IMG/VR virus record: IMGVR_UViG_3300034418_001059
Span: 1-40,423 of that record
DNA length: 40,423 nt
Source: a virus
Direction: 5' to 3' (one strand)
How positions within the stretch are numbered: the first letter of the stretch is position 1; every line of letters starts with the position of its first letter. Made by a program: the position numbers and the translations under genes. The notes below the pieces were generated by a model. The model ran no database searches. It was given only the letters and a program-made list of their open reading frames with translations, and was not told where the DNA came from. Below, piece by piece: positions 14,875 to 23,440 of the stretch.

Positions 14875-17325
14875 TTATCCTAGTCCCTTCCGCATCATAG
14901 ACTCACGTTGCATCTCAATGCGATCTTGGTTTACTTCGTTTCGGTTGTCGGCAATCTCTTCCTGCAAGTCCAAACGAGCCGCATCCGTTACCGCACGTTG
15001 CTCTAGCTTGGCACCCTCTATCTCAATTTTAGCCTGATCCATCGCAGCTTTGTGCTCCGCTTCCATCTGCTTGATCTGAAGTTCCTGCATGCGAATTTGA
15101 ACCAGTGGGTCTTCTTCAGCACTCTTCTGACCCGCTGCCAAACGAGGCATGATATCCGCCATCAACTCCGCTTCCACTACCGCAACCTGAGCCTCTATCT
15201 GCTCAGGGGAAAACTGTTGTGGCTGCATCTGCTGCATCTGCTGCTGGGCTTGCTGCGGTGATATAGCTCCGGCCTGAGCCATCTGTTGTAGTTGCTGCAT
15301 CTGCTGCTGCGGTTCCGCAACAAGAGACTGTACCTGCTCCATAACCACTTCACGGGACTTCAGTGAAACATGCTCCAACACATGAGTGATCAACCCCGCC
15401 AGAACAGGAGGAGTGTTTTGAAGTATTGGCAAATTCAACAAACTCAAGTGAGCCTGTATGTGAGCATCGTGGTCTTGAGGAGGGAAGGCCTTGGCTGGTT
15501 GTCCCGAAATCATGTCCGCGTTCTCCATCGCAGGGTCCTTTGGCTGCGGTTGTGGAGGGGGAGGAAGAATCTCGTTAATGTTTTGCACCTCCAACGCCTG
15601 ATACATTCTACGATAGGCCGCATGGAGGTTATGCATTTGCGGGTTTGACTGAGCCAACTGGAGTTGTTGTTGGGCCAATGTAACTCGCTGCGCCATCGAA
15701 AAAATGTTAGGGTCACTGACTGGGAGGACGTCAACCCTGCCGTCGAAGTCTTGCGCCTTAACCTGCTGGGGTGCCCCAGACACCTCATATGGGTAAACAG
15801 GAGGTAGGTTTTCAGCGAAGATACGCGCCAAAAGCCGAAACTCGGTTTTCTGCGCGTAGTGCAAACGTTTGTGAATCGCGGACATAACCTTTGATCCACG
15901 TTCCAATAACGCAACAGTCGTGCCGACTGGCGTCTCTTGGTTCATGTCTGGAACCTGTTGGTCTGCTACAGATATAAAGCGTCTGCCATCTGCAACCAAC
16001 CCGCCAAGCATCTGTGCCAAGGTAGCCGAAGGCTCCTTGTAGGGCAGAGGAATTATTGAATCTCTAATTGCACCGCCCGGAACATCAATGTCCCGCCACT
16101 CTCCCGGTTGCAGTGGCTCATCAGAGTTACGAACGCGAACACCACGAGCCTTGAAACCAGCCGGAAGATTAGCTAATGTACCAGCGTCAATCAACTGGCG
16201 CAAAATGCTAGTTGATGCGCGACCTAAGCCGCCAATCATATGCACTAAACCAAAGCCATAAAACCCTAATCCGGGCATGAACTTGTAGTGAACAAAGTAT
16301 TGACGCTTACGACGAACTGGGTCAGCGCCGTCATAGTTGCGCCGAATAGACAGGACCTGTCCCGAGTTGTCATCAATTGTAATGATATATGGCAGTTTTA
16401 TGCCCGATGGCTCCCCTGTCTCAGGGTTTATGTCCTCAAAACCATCAATGTCCATGTCCGCATGCATCTCTAGCACCGTCAGAACATCGTCCGAGTAATT
16501 CTTTGATAAGCCCTCTAGCTCGTTAACCTTCTGACGAACAGAGTCAGCCTCAACCTCGCCGCCCTCCTTTAGATCAACGTCACGATACATGCCGCCAACC
16601 TGCATCTTGCGTACATCGTTGATGTCCATGCGCAAAACATGAGTGACCCGATTGCTCGTAGCCAAGTCAGAAGCAGAGTACGGCACAACTAAATCTTGTG
16701 CTGGTATAAACTGTGCAACTGCACGTTGTTTAGTGGGGTCGAAGTAAACCTTTTTAAACGTAGAGCCAGACAAAGGGAGATAAAACAGCATCTGATCCAT
16801 GTCCGGATCGTACTCTTCCATGATCTCCGTAATCTGGTAGTTCATAAAGTGCTCTACACGATTAGCCTGATCCTCACGAGCTTGGTCCTGCATACCCATA
16901 AGACGAGTCCTAACAGGGCCACCCGCTGGCAAAAGCTCCTTGTATGCCTGCGCCTGAAACTGCGTGACACTTTCGCTAATCATGGGATGCACAATACCAG
17001 ACGCACCCTCAAACGGAGTTGTGCGCTCCTCGGTCTTTAGACCCAGTAAATCCAAACCCTTGGTGTACGTCTGCTCCCAATCGGACCTCGACTCTAAATC
17101 TTCCTCGTATAAACCACGAAGATCAGAGGATATCTCGCCAAGAACACCGTCATCCAAGTATTCTGCTAAGTTTGCATCAAACGGAATGTCATCAGGTATA
17201 TCCATTGGCATCTCTTCCATAGACTGGACTATCGCCCCGCCCATGCCGTCATCAATAACCTCGGCCCCGTTAGGAAACTCCATAGGCACATTAATCGGTA
17301 CTTCTATGTCTGGTGACATCACCAT
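14875..17325 (-). CDS. Portal protein
   Basis: An 816-residue protein directly after TerL (TGATG coupling at 17325). The acidic N-terminus is followed by a stretch typical of podovirus-type portals: LKTEERTTPFEGASGIVHPM, ESVTQFQAQAYKELLPAGGP, then LFYLPLSGSTFKKVYFDP and MPGLGFYGFGLVHMIGGLGR. From about 620 the protein is Gln/Met-rich helix (QQQMQQLQQMAQAGAISPQQ) and a coiled coil to the end, comparable with the long helical barrel of P22-type portals. Twelve copies would form the DNA gate at one capsid vertex. Confidence 0.92.
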   Translation of the reverse strand: MVMSPDIEVPINVPMEFPNGAEVIDDGMGGAIVQSMEEMPMDIPDDIPFDANLAEYLDDGVLGEISSDLRGLYEEDLESRSDWEQTYTKGLDLLGLKTEERTTPFEGASGIVHPMISESVTQFQAQAYKELLPAGGPVRTRLMGMQDQAREDQANRVEHFMNYQITEIMEEYDPDMDQMLFYLPLSGSTFKKVYFDPTKQRAVAQFIPAQDLVVPYSASDLATSNRVTHVLRMDINDVRKMQVGGMYRDVDLKEGGEVEADSVRQKVNELEGLSKNYSDDVLTVLEMHADMDIDGFEDINPETGEPSGIKLPYIITIDDNSGQVLSIRRNYDGADPVRRKRQYFVHYKFMPGLGFYGFGLVHMIGGLGRASTSILRQLIDAGTLANLPAGFKARGVRVRNSDEPLQPGEWRDIDVPGGAIRDSIIPLPYKEPSATLAQMLGGLVADGRRFISVADQQVPDMNQETPVGTTVALLERGSKVMSAIHKRLHYAQKTEFRLLARIFAENLPPVYPYEVSGAPQQVKAQDFDGRVDVLPVSDPNIFSMAQRVTLAQQQLQLAQSNPQMHNLHAAYRRMYQALEVQNINEILPPPPQPQPKDPAMENADMISGQPAKAFPPQDHDAHIQAHLSLLNLPILQNTPPVLAGLITHVLEHVSLKSREVVMEQVQSLVAEPQQQMQQLQQMAQAGAISPQQAQQQMQQMQPQQFSPEQIEAQVAVVEAELMADIMPRLAAGQKSAEEDPLVQIRMQELQIKQMEAEHKAAMDQAKIEIEGAKLEQRAVTDAARLDLQEEIADNRNEVNQDRIEMQRESMMRKGLG

Positions 17326-18800
17326 CAGTAATACTCCCGTCTACGAGGTTTCCACTCATCCTCTTGGTCATCTTCGCCGTCCAGATAGATGAAACCACCC
17401 TGCCGAAAACGCATTAAAGCTAGGGTCATACTATCACAATAATCGTCATTGTCACCATACGGAAAAGAAGTAACCTCTTCGATGACCTCTTCAGGAAACT
17501 TCTTGTCCATCGGATACCAAACTATCCCCGCCTCAAACAACGGAGCTACCAAGTGCATCCTAGTGACCTTATCTTTGCCTCTGCCCGGAGAAAAACCCAA
17601 GGCAGGAATGCCCTTGAGACGTAATTCGTCTATCAAAGGTTGTCCAGTGGCCTTGGCTTCTATGATAACCATGTCTGGTTCCCAGTATTCGTGCTCATCA
17701 TAGGCAATTTCCTTTAATTCAGGGAAACTCCACCTACCACGCTGCGCATCCATCAAAATTATGTGGTCAGGACCGCCCTCTAACGGGTTAAACACGCCCC
17801 AAGTCGTAATCGCGCTGTAATCCGCGCTTTCCTTCTTCGAAAACGCCGTGTCATACGACTGCATGACGTACTTTAAGGTCGGAATCTTGTCCTGCTCCCA
17901 CGGTTGCCACCAATCGCGCTTGATAATTGCAGATTCAGAGGCCGTGGGCGTCTGTTGCCACTGCGCAGACCACTTTGAAACAGGCAAAGACGCTTTAATT
18001 CCCAGTAATGCGTCTTTTTCCCAGAACTCAGGCCACAAAGGGTTGCCGCTAGGCATAATTGCTGGAAATTCTACCACTTCCCACTTGTCTGCCATGATGT
18101 CACCGCCCTGTCGGGCCAGTAATCGACCCGTAAGGTCCTTCTTACCCCAGCGGGTCATAACAATTATGATTGCACCCCCCGGTTGTAGACGCTGACGGGG
18201 ACCAGAAGTGTACCACTCATACGCATGATCAAACGCAGTGTCGCTCATAGCGTCCTGCTCCGAGTGTGGATCGTCAATCACAAACAAATCCGCGCCACGA
18301 CCCGTGACCGCCGCACCAACACCCGCCGCAAAATACTCGCCGCCCTTGTCAGTGCCCCATTTTCCCGCGCCCTTGTTGTCTTCCTTCAAGTTCGTCTCCG
18401 GAAAAATCTCCCGATACGCAGGATCGTCAATTAAATCTCGAACCTTCCTACCAAAACGTACCGCTAGTTCTGTATTATGGGTAGCCTGAATTATCTTTAG
18501 TTTAGGGTTCCTACCCAAAAACCATGCAGGCATCAGGTAACTCGCAAACTCGGACTTCGAATGACGAGGCGGCATGTTAATAATCAACCGCTTCAACTCG
18601 CCACGAGCCACAGCCTCCAGCTTCTCCGCAATCACCCTGTGATGACGCCCCTCAATGAAGTTCTCATACACATGATGCGCGAACGGCATGAACTTGTTCT
18701 GCGCCTGCTCTTGTAAATCAAGCCGCTTCTTGGCCTCAGTTAAAGCCAGTATTTCTTTCAACGCCTCCTCGGGAAGCGCGTCAAAGCTCTGAAGGGTCAT
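17325..18800 (-). CDS. terL: Terminase large subunit (TerL)
   Basis: A 491-residue two-domain packaging motor. The ATPase has a variant Walker A, NMPPRHSKSE (75-84), and Walker B LFVIDDPH (172-179), with the coupling motif IIIVMTRWG near 215. The RNase H-like nuclease has Asp317 (QSYDTAF), Glu381 (MVIIEAKATG) and the acidic cluster NDDYCDS (451-457). It cuts concatemers and pumps DNA through the portal, whose gene follows with a 1-base overlap. Its start overlaps the end of a tiny Cys4 gene by 20 bases. The TerS partner is encoded at 26378-26935, beyond the inserted plus-strand cassette. Confidence 0.95.
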   Translation of the reverse strand: MTLQSFDALPEEALKEILALTEAKKRLDLQEQAQNKFMPFAHHVYENFIEGRHHRVIAEKLEAVARGELKRLIINMPPRHSKSEFASYLMPAWFLGRNPKLKIIQATHNTELAVRFGRKVRDLIDDPAYREIFPETNLKEDNKGAGKWGTDKGGEYFAAGVGAAVTGRGADLFVIDDPHSEQDAMSDTAFDHAYEWYTSGPRQRLQPGGAIIIVMTRWGKKDLTGRLLARQGGDIMADKWEVVEFPAIMPSGNPLWPEFWEKDALLGIKASLPVSKWSAQWQQTPTASESAIIKRDWWQPWEQDKIPTLKYVMQSYDTAFSKKESADYSAITTWGVFNPLEGGPDHIILMDAQRGRWSFPELKEIAYDEHEYWEPDMVIIEAKATGQPLIDELRLKGIPALGFSPGRGKDKVTRMHLVAPLFEAGIVWYPMDKKFPEEVIEEVTSFPYGDNDDYCDSMTLALMRFRQGGFIYLDGEDDQEDEWKPRRREYY

Positions 18801-18945
18801 CTTGTTCCTCTGCGGGATAATAAACCATTACCAACGTTCTACATCTAGGACACGACAAGTTCGTCTCCATAACATAGTCCTCATCGTCATCTATGTCATG
18901 GTCCCCGCCCCAAATTAACTCGGTACTACAATGCCAACAGTTCAT
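18781..18945 (-). CDS. 54-aa zinc ribbon-like protein
   Basis: Identified by translating the gap upstream of TerL. ATG 18945 has GGAGGG four bases upstream. The peptide MNCWHCSTELIWGGDHD starts with Cys-x-x-Cys, and a second Cys-x-x-Cys (SCPRC, near residue 32) completes a Cys4 zinc ribbon; an acidic Asp/Glu linker lies between. Its last seven codons overlap the TerL start in another frame, so the genes are coupled. Such tiny zinc ribbons usually bind nucleic acid or proteins; a packaging or regulatory role is possible but unproven. Confidence 0.7.
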   Translation of the reverse strand: MNCWHCSTELIWGGDHDIDDDEDYVMETNLSCPRCRTLVMVYYPAEEQDDPSEL

Positions 18946-19054
18946 AGTCCCTCCGAGCTAAAAAGAAAAACCAAGGCAGATAGCAAGAGGAACACGAAGG
19001 AGCCTTGTCCACCGTATCCTCCTCAATCTCCCTACCACAGTGCCGACACTTCAT
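18926..19054 (-). CDS. 42-aa Cys4 mini-protein
   Basis: ATG 19054 lies two bases after the upstream stop (19057-19059). The product MKCRHCGREIEEDTVDKAPS, then CSSCYLPWFFFLARR, has two Cys-x-x-Cys pairs spaced like a zinc knuckle and a short hydrophobic patch. Its 3' end overlaps the 54-residue Cys4 gene by 20 bases. The ribosome binding site is weak, so translation may depend on the preceding gene. Real coding is supported by the paired cysteines and the back-to-back arrangement. Confidence 0.55.
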   Translation of the reverse strand: MKCRHCGREIEEDTVDKAPSCSSCYLPWFFFLARRDYELLAL

Positions 19055-19056
19055 AA

Positions 19057-19884
19057 CTAACCTATAATCGGTGTGCGAGGTATTCCAGCTATGCCTTGAG
19101 GAACAGGAGGCGAGATTCTCGGGGCAGTGTAATCTATAGGTTGAGTATAGTCCATCAAAGGAAGAACAGGAGAAGTCATGCCGCCGCCACCACCACCCGG
19201 AAGGTCAGGAAACGGAATCGGCTCAGGGTCCGCGCCCATTACAGGAACACACATACCCGTTACCGGATCAGTCTGATAACCCTCGGGACACGGATCAACA
19301 AAATCGACGATTGGCGGGTCGGGGTCATTCCCCTCCTGCCCCTTCATTGCAGCTTTTGTCATCGTAGTACGGTCTGTATAGTTGTCAAACGCTGTCTGGT
19401 ACGCTTCCTCGGGCAATCCCGCATAACCCATAGACTCCATCGTTTTCTGAAACCCCGGTAGGTCATCACCCCCAGTTAAAGAACCAATGCCCAGACGGAG
19501 ATCAGTTAAGCCGTCTTTCTTCGAATTAATATATACGTCCGTAATGAAGTCGAATATGCCTTGATTAGGATCATATTTCCTAACGCTGGGACCGCTGAAA
19601 TAAGGAACACCCGAAAGATCAGCTGGATTTTGGGGATCATTATACTTTGCAGGTGCTTCTAGCATTCTTTGGTAGGCTTCAGAACCGTTGCCATCAGAAC
19701 CTCCGGAATCTTGTTGAGACCTTGCGACCTGTTTGGCAAAATCATCGGGACGAAGTTGAGGGCGAAGGCTAGATGCACCAACGATTTTGTTACTAGAACC
19801 GCCATACCCAGCTTGTTTTCCCCTAGACCTGTCCTGACCCCGACCAGACGTAATGCTGTCAATGAAATCTCCTAAAGCACCCAT
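19057..19884 (-). CDS. Unrecognised 275-aa late protein, Pro/Gly-rich C-terminus
   Basis: Start chosen at ATG 19884, one base after the upstream stop; the frame also opens at a TTG at 19914. The N-terminus (MGALGDFIDSITSGRGQDRS) is followed by a disordered polar section, a helical middle (FDFITDVYINSKKDGLTDLR) and DPCPEGYQTDPVTGMCVP, a compact Cys-containing loop repeated in many marine phage virion proteins. The C-terminus is Pro/Gly-rich with a poly-Gly run. Its neighbours are ejection-type proteins, so a virion internal role is likely. No enzyme motif is visible. Confidence 0.75.
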   Translation of the reverse strand: MGALGDFIDSITSGRGQDRSRGKQAGYGGSSNKIVGASSLRPQLRPDDFAKQVARSQQDSGGSDGNGSEAYQRMLEAPAKYNDPQNPADLSGVPYFSGPSVRKYDPNQGIFDFITDVYINSKKDGLTDLRLGIGSLTGGDDLPGFQKTMESMGYAGLPEEAYQTAFDNYTDRTTMTKAAMKGQEGNDPDPPIVDFVDPCPEGYQTDPVTGMCVPVMGADPEPIPFPDLPGGGGGGMTSPVLPLMDYTQPIDYTAPRISPPVPQGIAGIPRTPIIG

Positions 19885-19885
19885 A

Positions 19886-20713
19886 TCAATTCCCCATCCT
19901 AAACATGTTTCCAATACTGTCTTTTAAACTACCAATGCCGCCCGTAAACCTATCCATAGCACTAGGAGGTCGTTGAGAAACCTGCAAGGCACTCGTCGGC
20001 GTAAGCATGGGACGTGGTGAAGACTCCATCATAGAAATGCCCTTCATAATATTACCAATACCAGAACGTTCCTTGTCACCCTTCTTAGCCTCCATGACAG
20101 CCGCAGCTATCGCCTCCATCCGAGGATTAACGCCACTAGCCGCTCCGCCCGTGATCCCCGAAGGTTTAACCTCCTGAGCCATCACAATGTCTTCGTCCGT
20201 CATGTTCTCAAAAGCTATGTTCGCAAGGTCCGATTCTGCCTCATCATTAACCGTGGTTCCCGCAACTAGAAACGGACGAATACCCCTCTCGTTTCGCTTT
20301 CCTAAAACCTTGTCAACATGCTTGACTGTGTTAGGAAACTGCTCCGACATGTCTAAAATGTTTTTGCCCTGAGCCAACAACTTCTCAACCCTAGAAGGGC
20401 CAGAATGATATCCAGCAAGAGCTAACTCATAATCCCCCCCAAACTTCTCTAAGTTCATGGCTAAATACTCAGCCCCAAACCGAACACTGTCCTCAAGATC
20501 AAACTGATTCTTTAAAGGAGCTACACCATAACCGGGGTCTCGGGCCGTGCTGTCAAGAGCTTGAGCCGCGCCCTTCGCTGTCCCCTGAGAAGTCTCAGGA
20601 CCAACCGCCCTTGGATTGTTGCTCGACTCCTGAAAAACCATCCTAGCTAAAATATCCGGTCGAACACCAAACTTACTAGCGTACTTCTGTATGTATCCGT
20701 CAAGCTGACTCAT
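19886..20713 (-). CDS. Virion-associated lytic transglycosylase (SLT type)
   Basis: A 275-residue protein whose first 110 residues match the SLT/lysozyme-like fold: ILARMVFQESSNNPRAVGPE with catalytic Glu29, then SQGTAKGAAQALDSTARDPG and a core around YELALAGYHSGPSRVEKLL. The rest is Met/Pro-rich and probably disordered. In phages such enzymes are carried in the virion and open a local hole in peptidoglycan for DNA entry. It lies beside the large ejection-type protein (4-base overlap at 20710-20713), which supports delivery with the genome. Confidence 0.88.
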   Translation of the reverse strand: MSQLDGYIQKYASKFGVRPDILARMVFQESSNNPRAVGPETSQGTAKGAAQALDSTARDPGYGVAPLKNQFDLEDSVRFGAEYLAMNLEKFGGDYELALAGYHSGPSRVEKLLAQGKNILDMSEQFPNTVKHVDKVLGKRNERGIRPFLVAGTTVNDEAESDLANIAFENMTDEDIVMAQEVKPSGITGGAASGVNPRMEAIAAAVMEAKKGDKERSGIGNIMKGISMMESSPRPMLTPTSALQVSQRPPSAMDRFTGGIGSLKDSIGNMFRMGN

Positions 20714-22395
20714 ATCATATACCCCATTGAACCAAGGCCCGTGAGCCTAGAAGCAACACTGCCACCGTTCGCAAACGGTATGCTTGGTGTTAATAAACTG
20801 TCCTCTCTAGTCGTGACAGGATACTGAGGGCTAAAAACCCGAGTATCGTCAGCACTCATAGAAACCCTCGCATGCTTCTCAAACGCAGACGGGTCCAGCC
20901 TTCCCGAATATGCTAACTTACGAACGGCAGGGTACTTTCGAGCTAACTCAACAAACCTACTCTCCGGCAATAAAGCACCTAAACCAGCCTCAACACCACG
21001 CTCCAATAAACCAGAGCCTTTTGCTTGCCTGTTTATCTGAGTATTAAATTGCTGCGTAGGAGGTATCCTCTTCGCACCAGTTAAATCACCCTCCGAAATA
21101 CGAGCCTGATGCTCCCCCGGATTTCCCATATACATCTCAAAAGAAGTGCGATTCAATAACGCATCACGCTCCTCCTTTAAATCCTCTATCGACGCCGTAT
21201 CAACGTTACCGCCACGGCCATCGGATAACCGCTTCTCATGAAACGCAATCTTACCCTCAATAGAATTTAACCTACCCACCTTAAAATCAAACATTCCCTC
21301 CGGACTCGCGCCCAAAACATCGTCCTCAAGACCACCCTGATCTAATAACATATGCTCCATCTCATGACGAATAGTCTTCTTCTGCTCAGATAAAGGAGCC
21401 ATGCTATTCACAACAATAAGATCAGCATCCGAATCATAATATCCAGCATAACCCTTATCGGTTAAATCCCTGAACTCAACACTGATGTTGTCTAATGCGT
21501 CAGGACGGTAGTTGGAAATAAACCGCTCAGAAGCACTCAAACCCAAAGAAACTAAGTCACCTAACTTATGAGAACCCTCCAACTTATCCGGAAAACTAAA
21601 CTTAATACTATTCGGGTCAGAAACAAAACCAGCCCTGCGGTCCTTCAACGTTCCAGAAGGGTCTCGAATGTCTATAAAACGAATGCCGTAATTCTCCGCA
21701 ATAAACTCACGAGAAGCACCTGAAGCTAAGGCCGACTCCGCATCAGATAAATCTCTAACCCCACCTGAAGCTAAAACTCCAAATTGTGGGTCATCGTCCA
21801 TCGTTCCCTCACGAGACCGATTAGGAGTAGTAAATAAACCAAGGCGAGAAGCAGGCATATCCATATCCAATGCCCCAAACTCTTCAGCCGCAGCCCTCTG
21901 CTTCGCATCCGTAACCTTATCAAAAACAGAGCCAGCGCCCTTGTCTACCTGCCTTAAAGCAGCCACCGATAAAGGAACACTAGCCACCTTGCCAATAGGC
22001 AACAACTCCGCAATCCCAGAAGCAGTAAGAACATCGCCCAACTGAGCGTCACGAGCCTCCCCCTCATCCAAACCACTAGCCTTGTAACCCTCAATGCCAC
22101 CCTTTAAACGAGAAACAGAAGACATCATGCCCTTGCTCATCTCCAATGGAATGTCCGTCAAAGCCGTAACAATACCCTCGTCTTTAACGTCCCCCCTAAA
22201 ATCACGAATACTCTGCCTGCCGCCCTCGTATAAAGATTTCAAAACACCCAAGGGGTCCTCGCGAAGCTTGGAACCAGCCTCCTCACCAATGGTCCGGTAA
22301 TCATCGTCAACGCCAATTACATTGTCCAAAAGATTGTAAAGAAAAGGGCGCGTCTCAGAAGACATCCTCAACGGTGATGGAGTAAACTCTGCCAT
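20710..22395 (-). CDS. Ejection-type protein with HExxH metallopeptidase-like motif
   Basis: A 561-residue protein, first gene of the late operon. A helical N-terminal half (residues 1-170) is followed by a mixed domain with ESIRHEMEHML-like sequence: KKTIRHEMEHMLLDQGG places an HExxH zinc site at His344-His348. The segment NPGEHQARISEG has Glu428 as a plausible third ligand. This pairing (HExxH, then GE-x-x-AR) recalls peptidase-like domains in large polyvalent phage proteins. The C-terminus has FANGGSVASRL. It may process virion proteins or act after ejection. GAGG nine bases before ATG 22395 sets the start. Confidence 0.75.
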   Translation of the reverse strand: MAEFTPSPLRMSSETRPFLYNLLDNVIGVDDDYRTIGEEAGSKLREDPLGVLKSLYEGGRQSIRDFRGDVKDEGIVTALTDIPLEMSKGMMSSVSRLKGGIEGYKASGLDEGEARDAQLGDVLTASGIAELLPIGKVASVPLSVAALRQVDKGAGSVFDKVTDAKQRAAAEEFGALDMDMPASRLGLFTTPNRSREGTMDDDPQFGVLASGGVRDLSDAESALASGASREFIAENYGIRFIDIRDPSGTLKDRRAGFVSDPNSIKFSFPDKLEGSHKLGDLVSLGLSASERFISNYRPDALDNISVEFRDLTDKGYAGYYDSDADLIVVNSMAPLSEQKKTIRHEMEHMLLDQGGLEDDVLGASPEGMFDFKVGRLNSIEGKIAFHEKRLSDGRGGNVDTASIEDLKEERDALLNRTSFEMYMGNPGEHQARISEGDLTGAKRIPPTQQFNTQINRQAKGSGLLERGVEAGLGALLPESRFVELARKYPAVRKLAYSGRLDPSAFEKHARVSMSADDTRVFSPQYPVTTREDSLLTPSIPFANGGSVASRLTGLGSMGYMI

Positions 22396-22413
22396 GTTAT
22401 CGAACCTCGGACC

Positions 22414-22436
22414 TTGGTTATCGGAACTATAACCAA
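22414..22436 (-). promoter_or_regulatory. Inverted repeat just upstream of the late operon
   Basis: TTGGTTAT and ATAACCAA form a perfect 8-bp inverted repeat with a 7-base spacer, 18 bases before the first codon of the late operon. It sits next to the ribosome binding site, so it could be an operator or a leader hairpin controlling late gene expression. Confidence 0.45.
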
Positions 22437-22786
22437 AGAGAAATGATTTTGCACCCAGATTTTTTCCGAACGAAAAAACACCGAAACAATTTTACCGGAC
22501 TAACACTATAGGACGCCGCACGACCCGTGTACCTCCTAAATGGGGGGGATGGGGGTCGAGGTTGTCTGGCTACCGTTGCAATTAGGCGTAGTAACCCCCG
22601 AAACATTGCCTTCCAGAAAACATAGGGTTGTTCTAGGGCCTTGTGTTTTCCAAGAGGCATGTGCTTTCTCTGGAGATTGCTTGTCTGGGAACGGCTCGTG
22701 CTTTTGCTAAGGCTTATCACGTTGCTGGGAATTTATTACTTGGTCCTGTGGTTTTAACTGGGCGTCCGAGCGGGCTGTCGTGAATC

Positions 22787-22818
22787 AAGCCCTCAAGGGG
22801 TCTTGACCCTGCGGGCTT
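22787..22818. other. Structured segment, nested hairpin
   Basis: AAGCCC and GGGCTT close a 32-base segment that contains a further self-complementary core (CAAG-GGGT-CTTG, or alternatively AGGG with CCCT). It lies 24 bases before the first copy of the 30-bp repeat. It could be part of an untranslated RNA or a structural DNA element. There is no U-run after it, so it is not a standard terminator. Confidence 0.4.
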
Positions 22819-22841
22819 CCATCCCTGACGCAAGGATAAGT

Positions 22842-22871
22842 TGAGCGGCTAGTCGCCGCCTGCTTCAAAGA
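22842..22871 (+). repeat. 30-bp direct repeat, copy 1
   Basis: Identical over all 30 bases to 25901-25930, in the same orientation, 3059 bases away. Its core GCGGC-TAGTC-GCCGC is an inverted repeat, followed by CTGCTTCAAAGA. The flanking bases differ between copies, so the identity ends sharply. The two copies bracket the plus-strand cassette 23670-25851. Confidence 0.9.
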
Positions 22872-23328
22872 GAATGGCCCCTGAACCGGAGCCATACAGT
22901 CTCCGAACTGTAGTCGGCGAACAAAGATGTGTTCGATCCCTCTTTATGGAAACAGACCGTTGCATGGGTGACGCGCCTAGGGCGCTAAGAAACCCCCATG
23001 CGATACTACGTTCCGTTATGGCGTCTGAGAGGGGCACCAGCTTACACCAAAAATGAATGATTGTATTCCACTCCCGCCAGCCCAGCAACTTTGCCCCTCA
23101 AGAGGTCAAAGTCTCGTGCGCTAGGTGTACTACTTAGCGTCATAGCGAGACGCGACAATCACCAACCAAACAAATCGTACTAGCCGATTTTTTGTCTGGA
23201 CTTAATTTTAGGCGCAACATGGGCCTGCCTCTCAGGTCGCCTGTGGCACATTATGTAATATATATATGAACCCCCGTGGGCATTAAAACCCCGTTGGGCC
23301 ACTTACAAAATGCACCGTCAACCCCCAA

Positions 23329-23350
23329 ATGGCTTCTTACCCGAAGCCAT
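23329..23350. repeat. Inverted repeat A of a three-palindrome cluster
   Basis: ATGGCTTC and GAAGCCAT form a perfect 8-bp inverted repeat with a 6-base loop. The next inverted repeat begins at the following base, 23351. Such neighbouring palindromes suggest protein binding or a folded single strand. Confidence 0.6.
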
Positions 23351-23367
23351 GATCGTGAAGAACGATC
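23351..23367. repeat. Inverted repeat B of a three-palindrome cluster
   Basis: GATCGT and ACGATC pair perfectly around a 5-base loop. The element abuts repeat A without a gap. It includes two GATC sites, potential Dam-type methylation targets if the host has such an enzyme. Confidence 0.55.
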
Positions 23368-23387
23368 TCACAACTGGGGGTCGGGGC

Positions 23388-23440
23388 CTATCACAAAATG
23401 TACGCAAATCAGAACCTGACGCTCCCATCATTTGTGATAG
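23388..23440. repeat. Inverted repeat C, widely spaced arms
   Basis: CTATCACAAAATG (23388-23400) and CATTTGTGATAG (23429-23440) are inverted copies differing by one extra A, with a 28-base spacer. Arm spacing of about four helical turns centre to centre suits cooperative binding by a dimeric regulator. It lies 230 bases before the first cassette gene. Confidence 0.55.

Noticed and set aside
22504-22512. CACTATAGG, the core of a T7-type promoter, in the non-coding region
   Set aside because: The upstream T7 specificity bases do not match, only one copy is present, and no phage RNA polymerase gene is visible.
22541-22560. G-quadruplex
   Set aside because: Only two long G-runs are present, fewer than the four needed for a standard intramolecular structure.
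22427-22720. A 97-codon minus-strand open frame upstream of the late operon
   Set aside because: It lacks a good ATG and ribosome binding site and overlaps hairpins; the translation resembles random sequence.
22931-22940. GTTCGATCCC, resembling the T loop of a tRNA
   Set aside because: The flanking bases do not pair as a T stem and no acceptor or anticodon arm can be drawn around it.
22849-23088. A minus-strand open frame overlapping the first 30-bp repeat
   Set aside because: No initiation signal, Arg/Ser-rich random-looking product.
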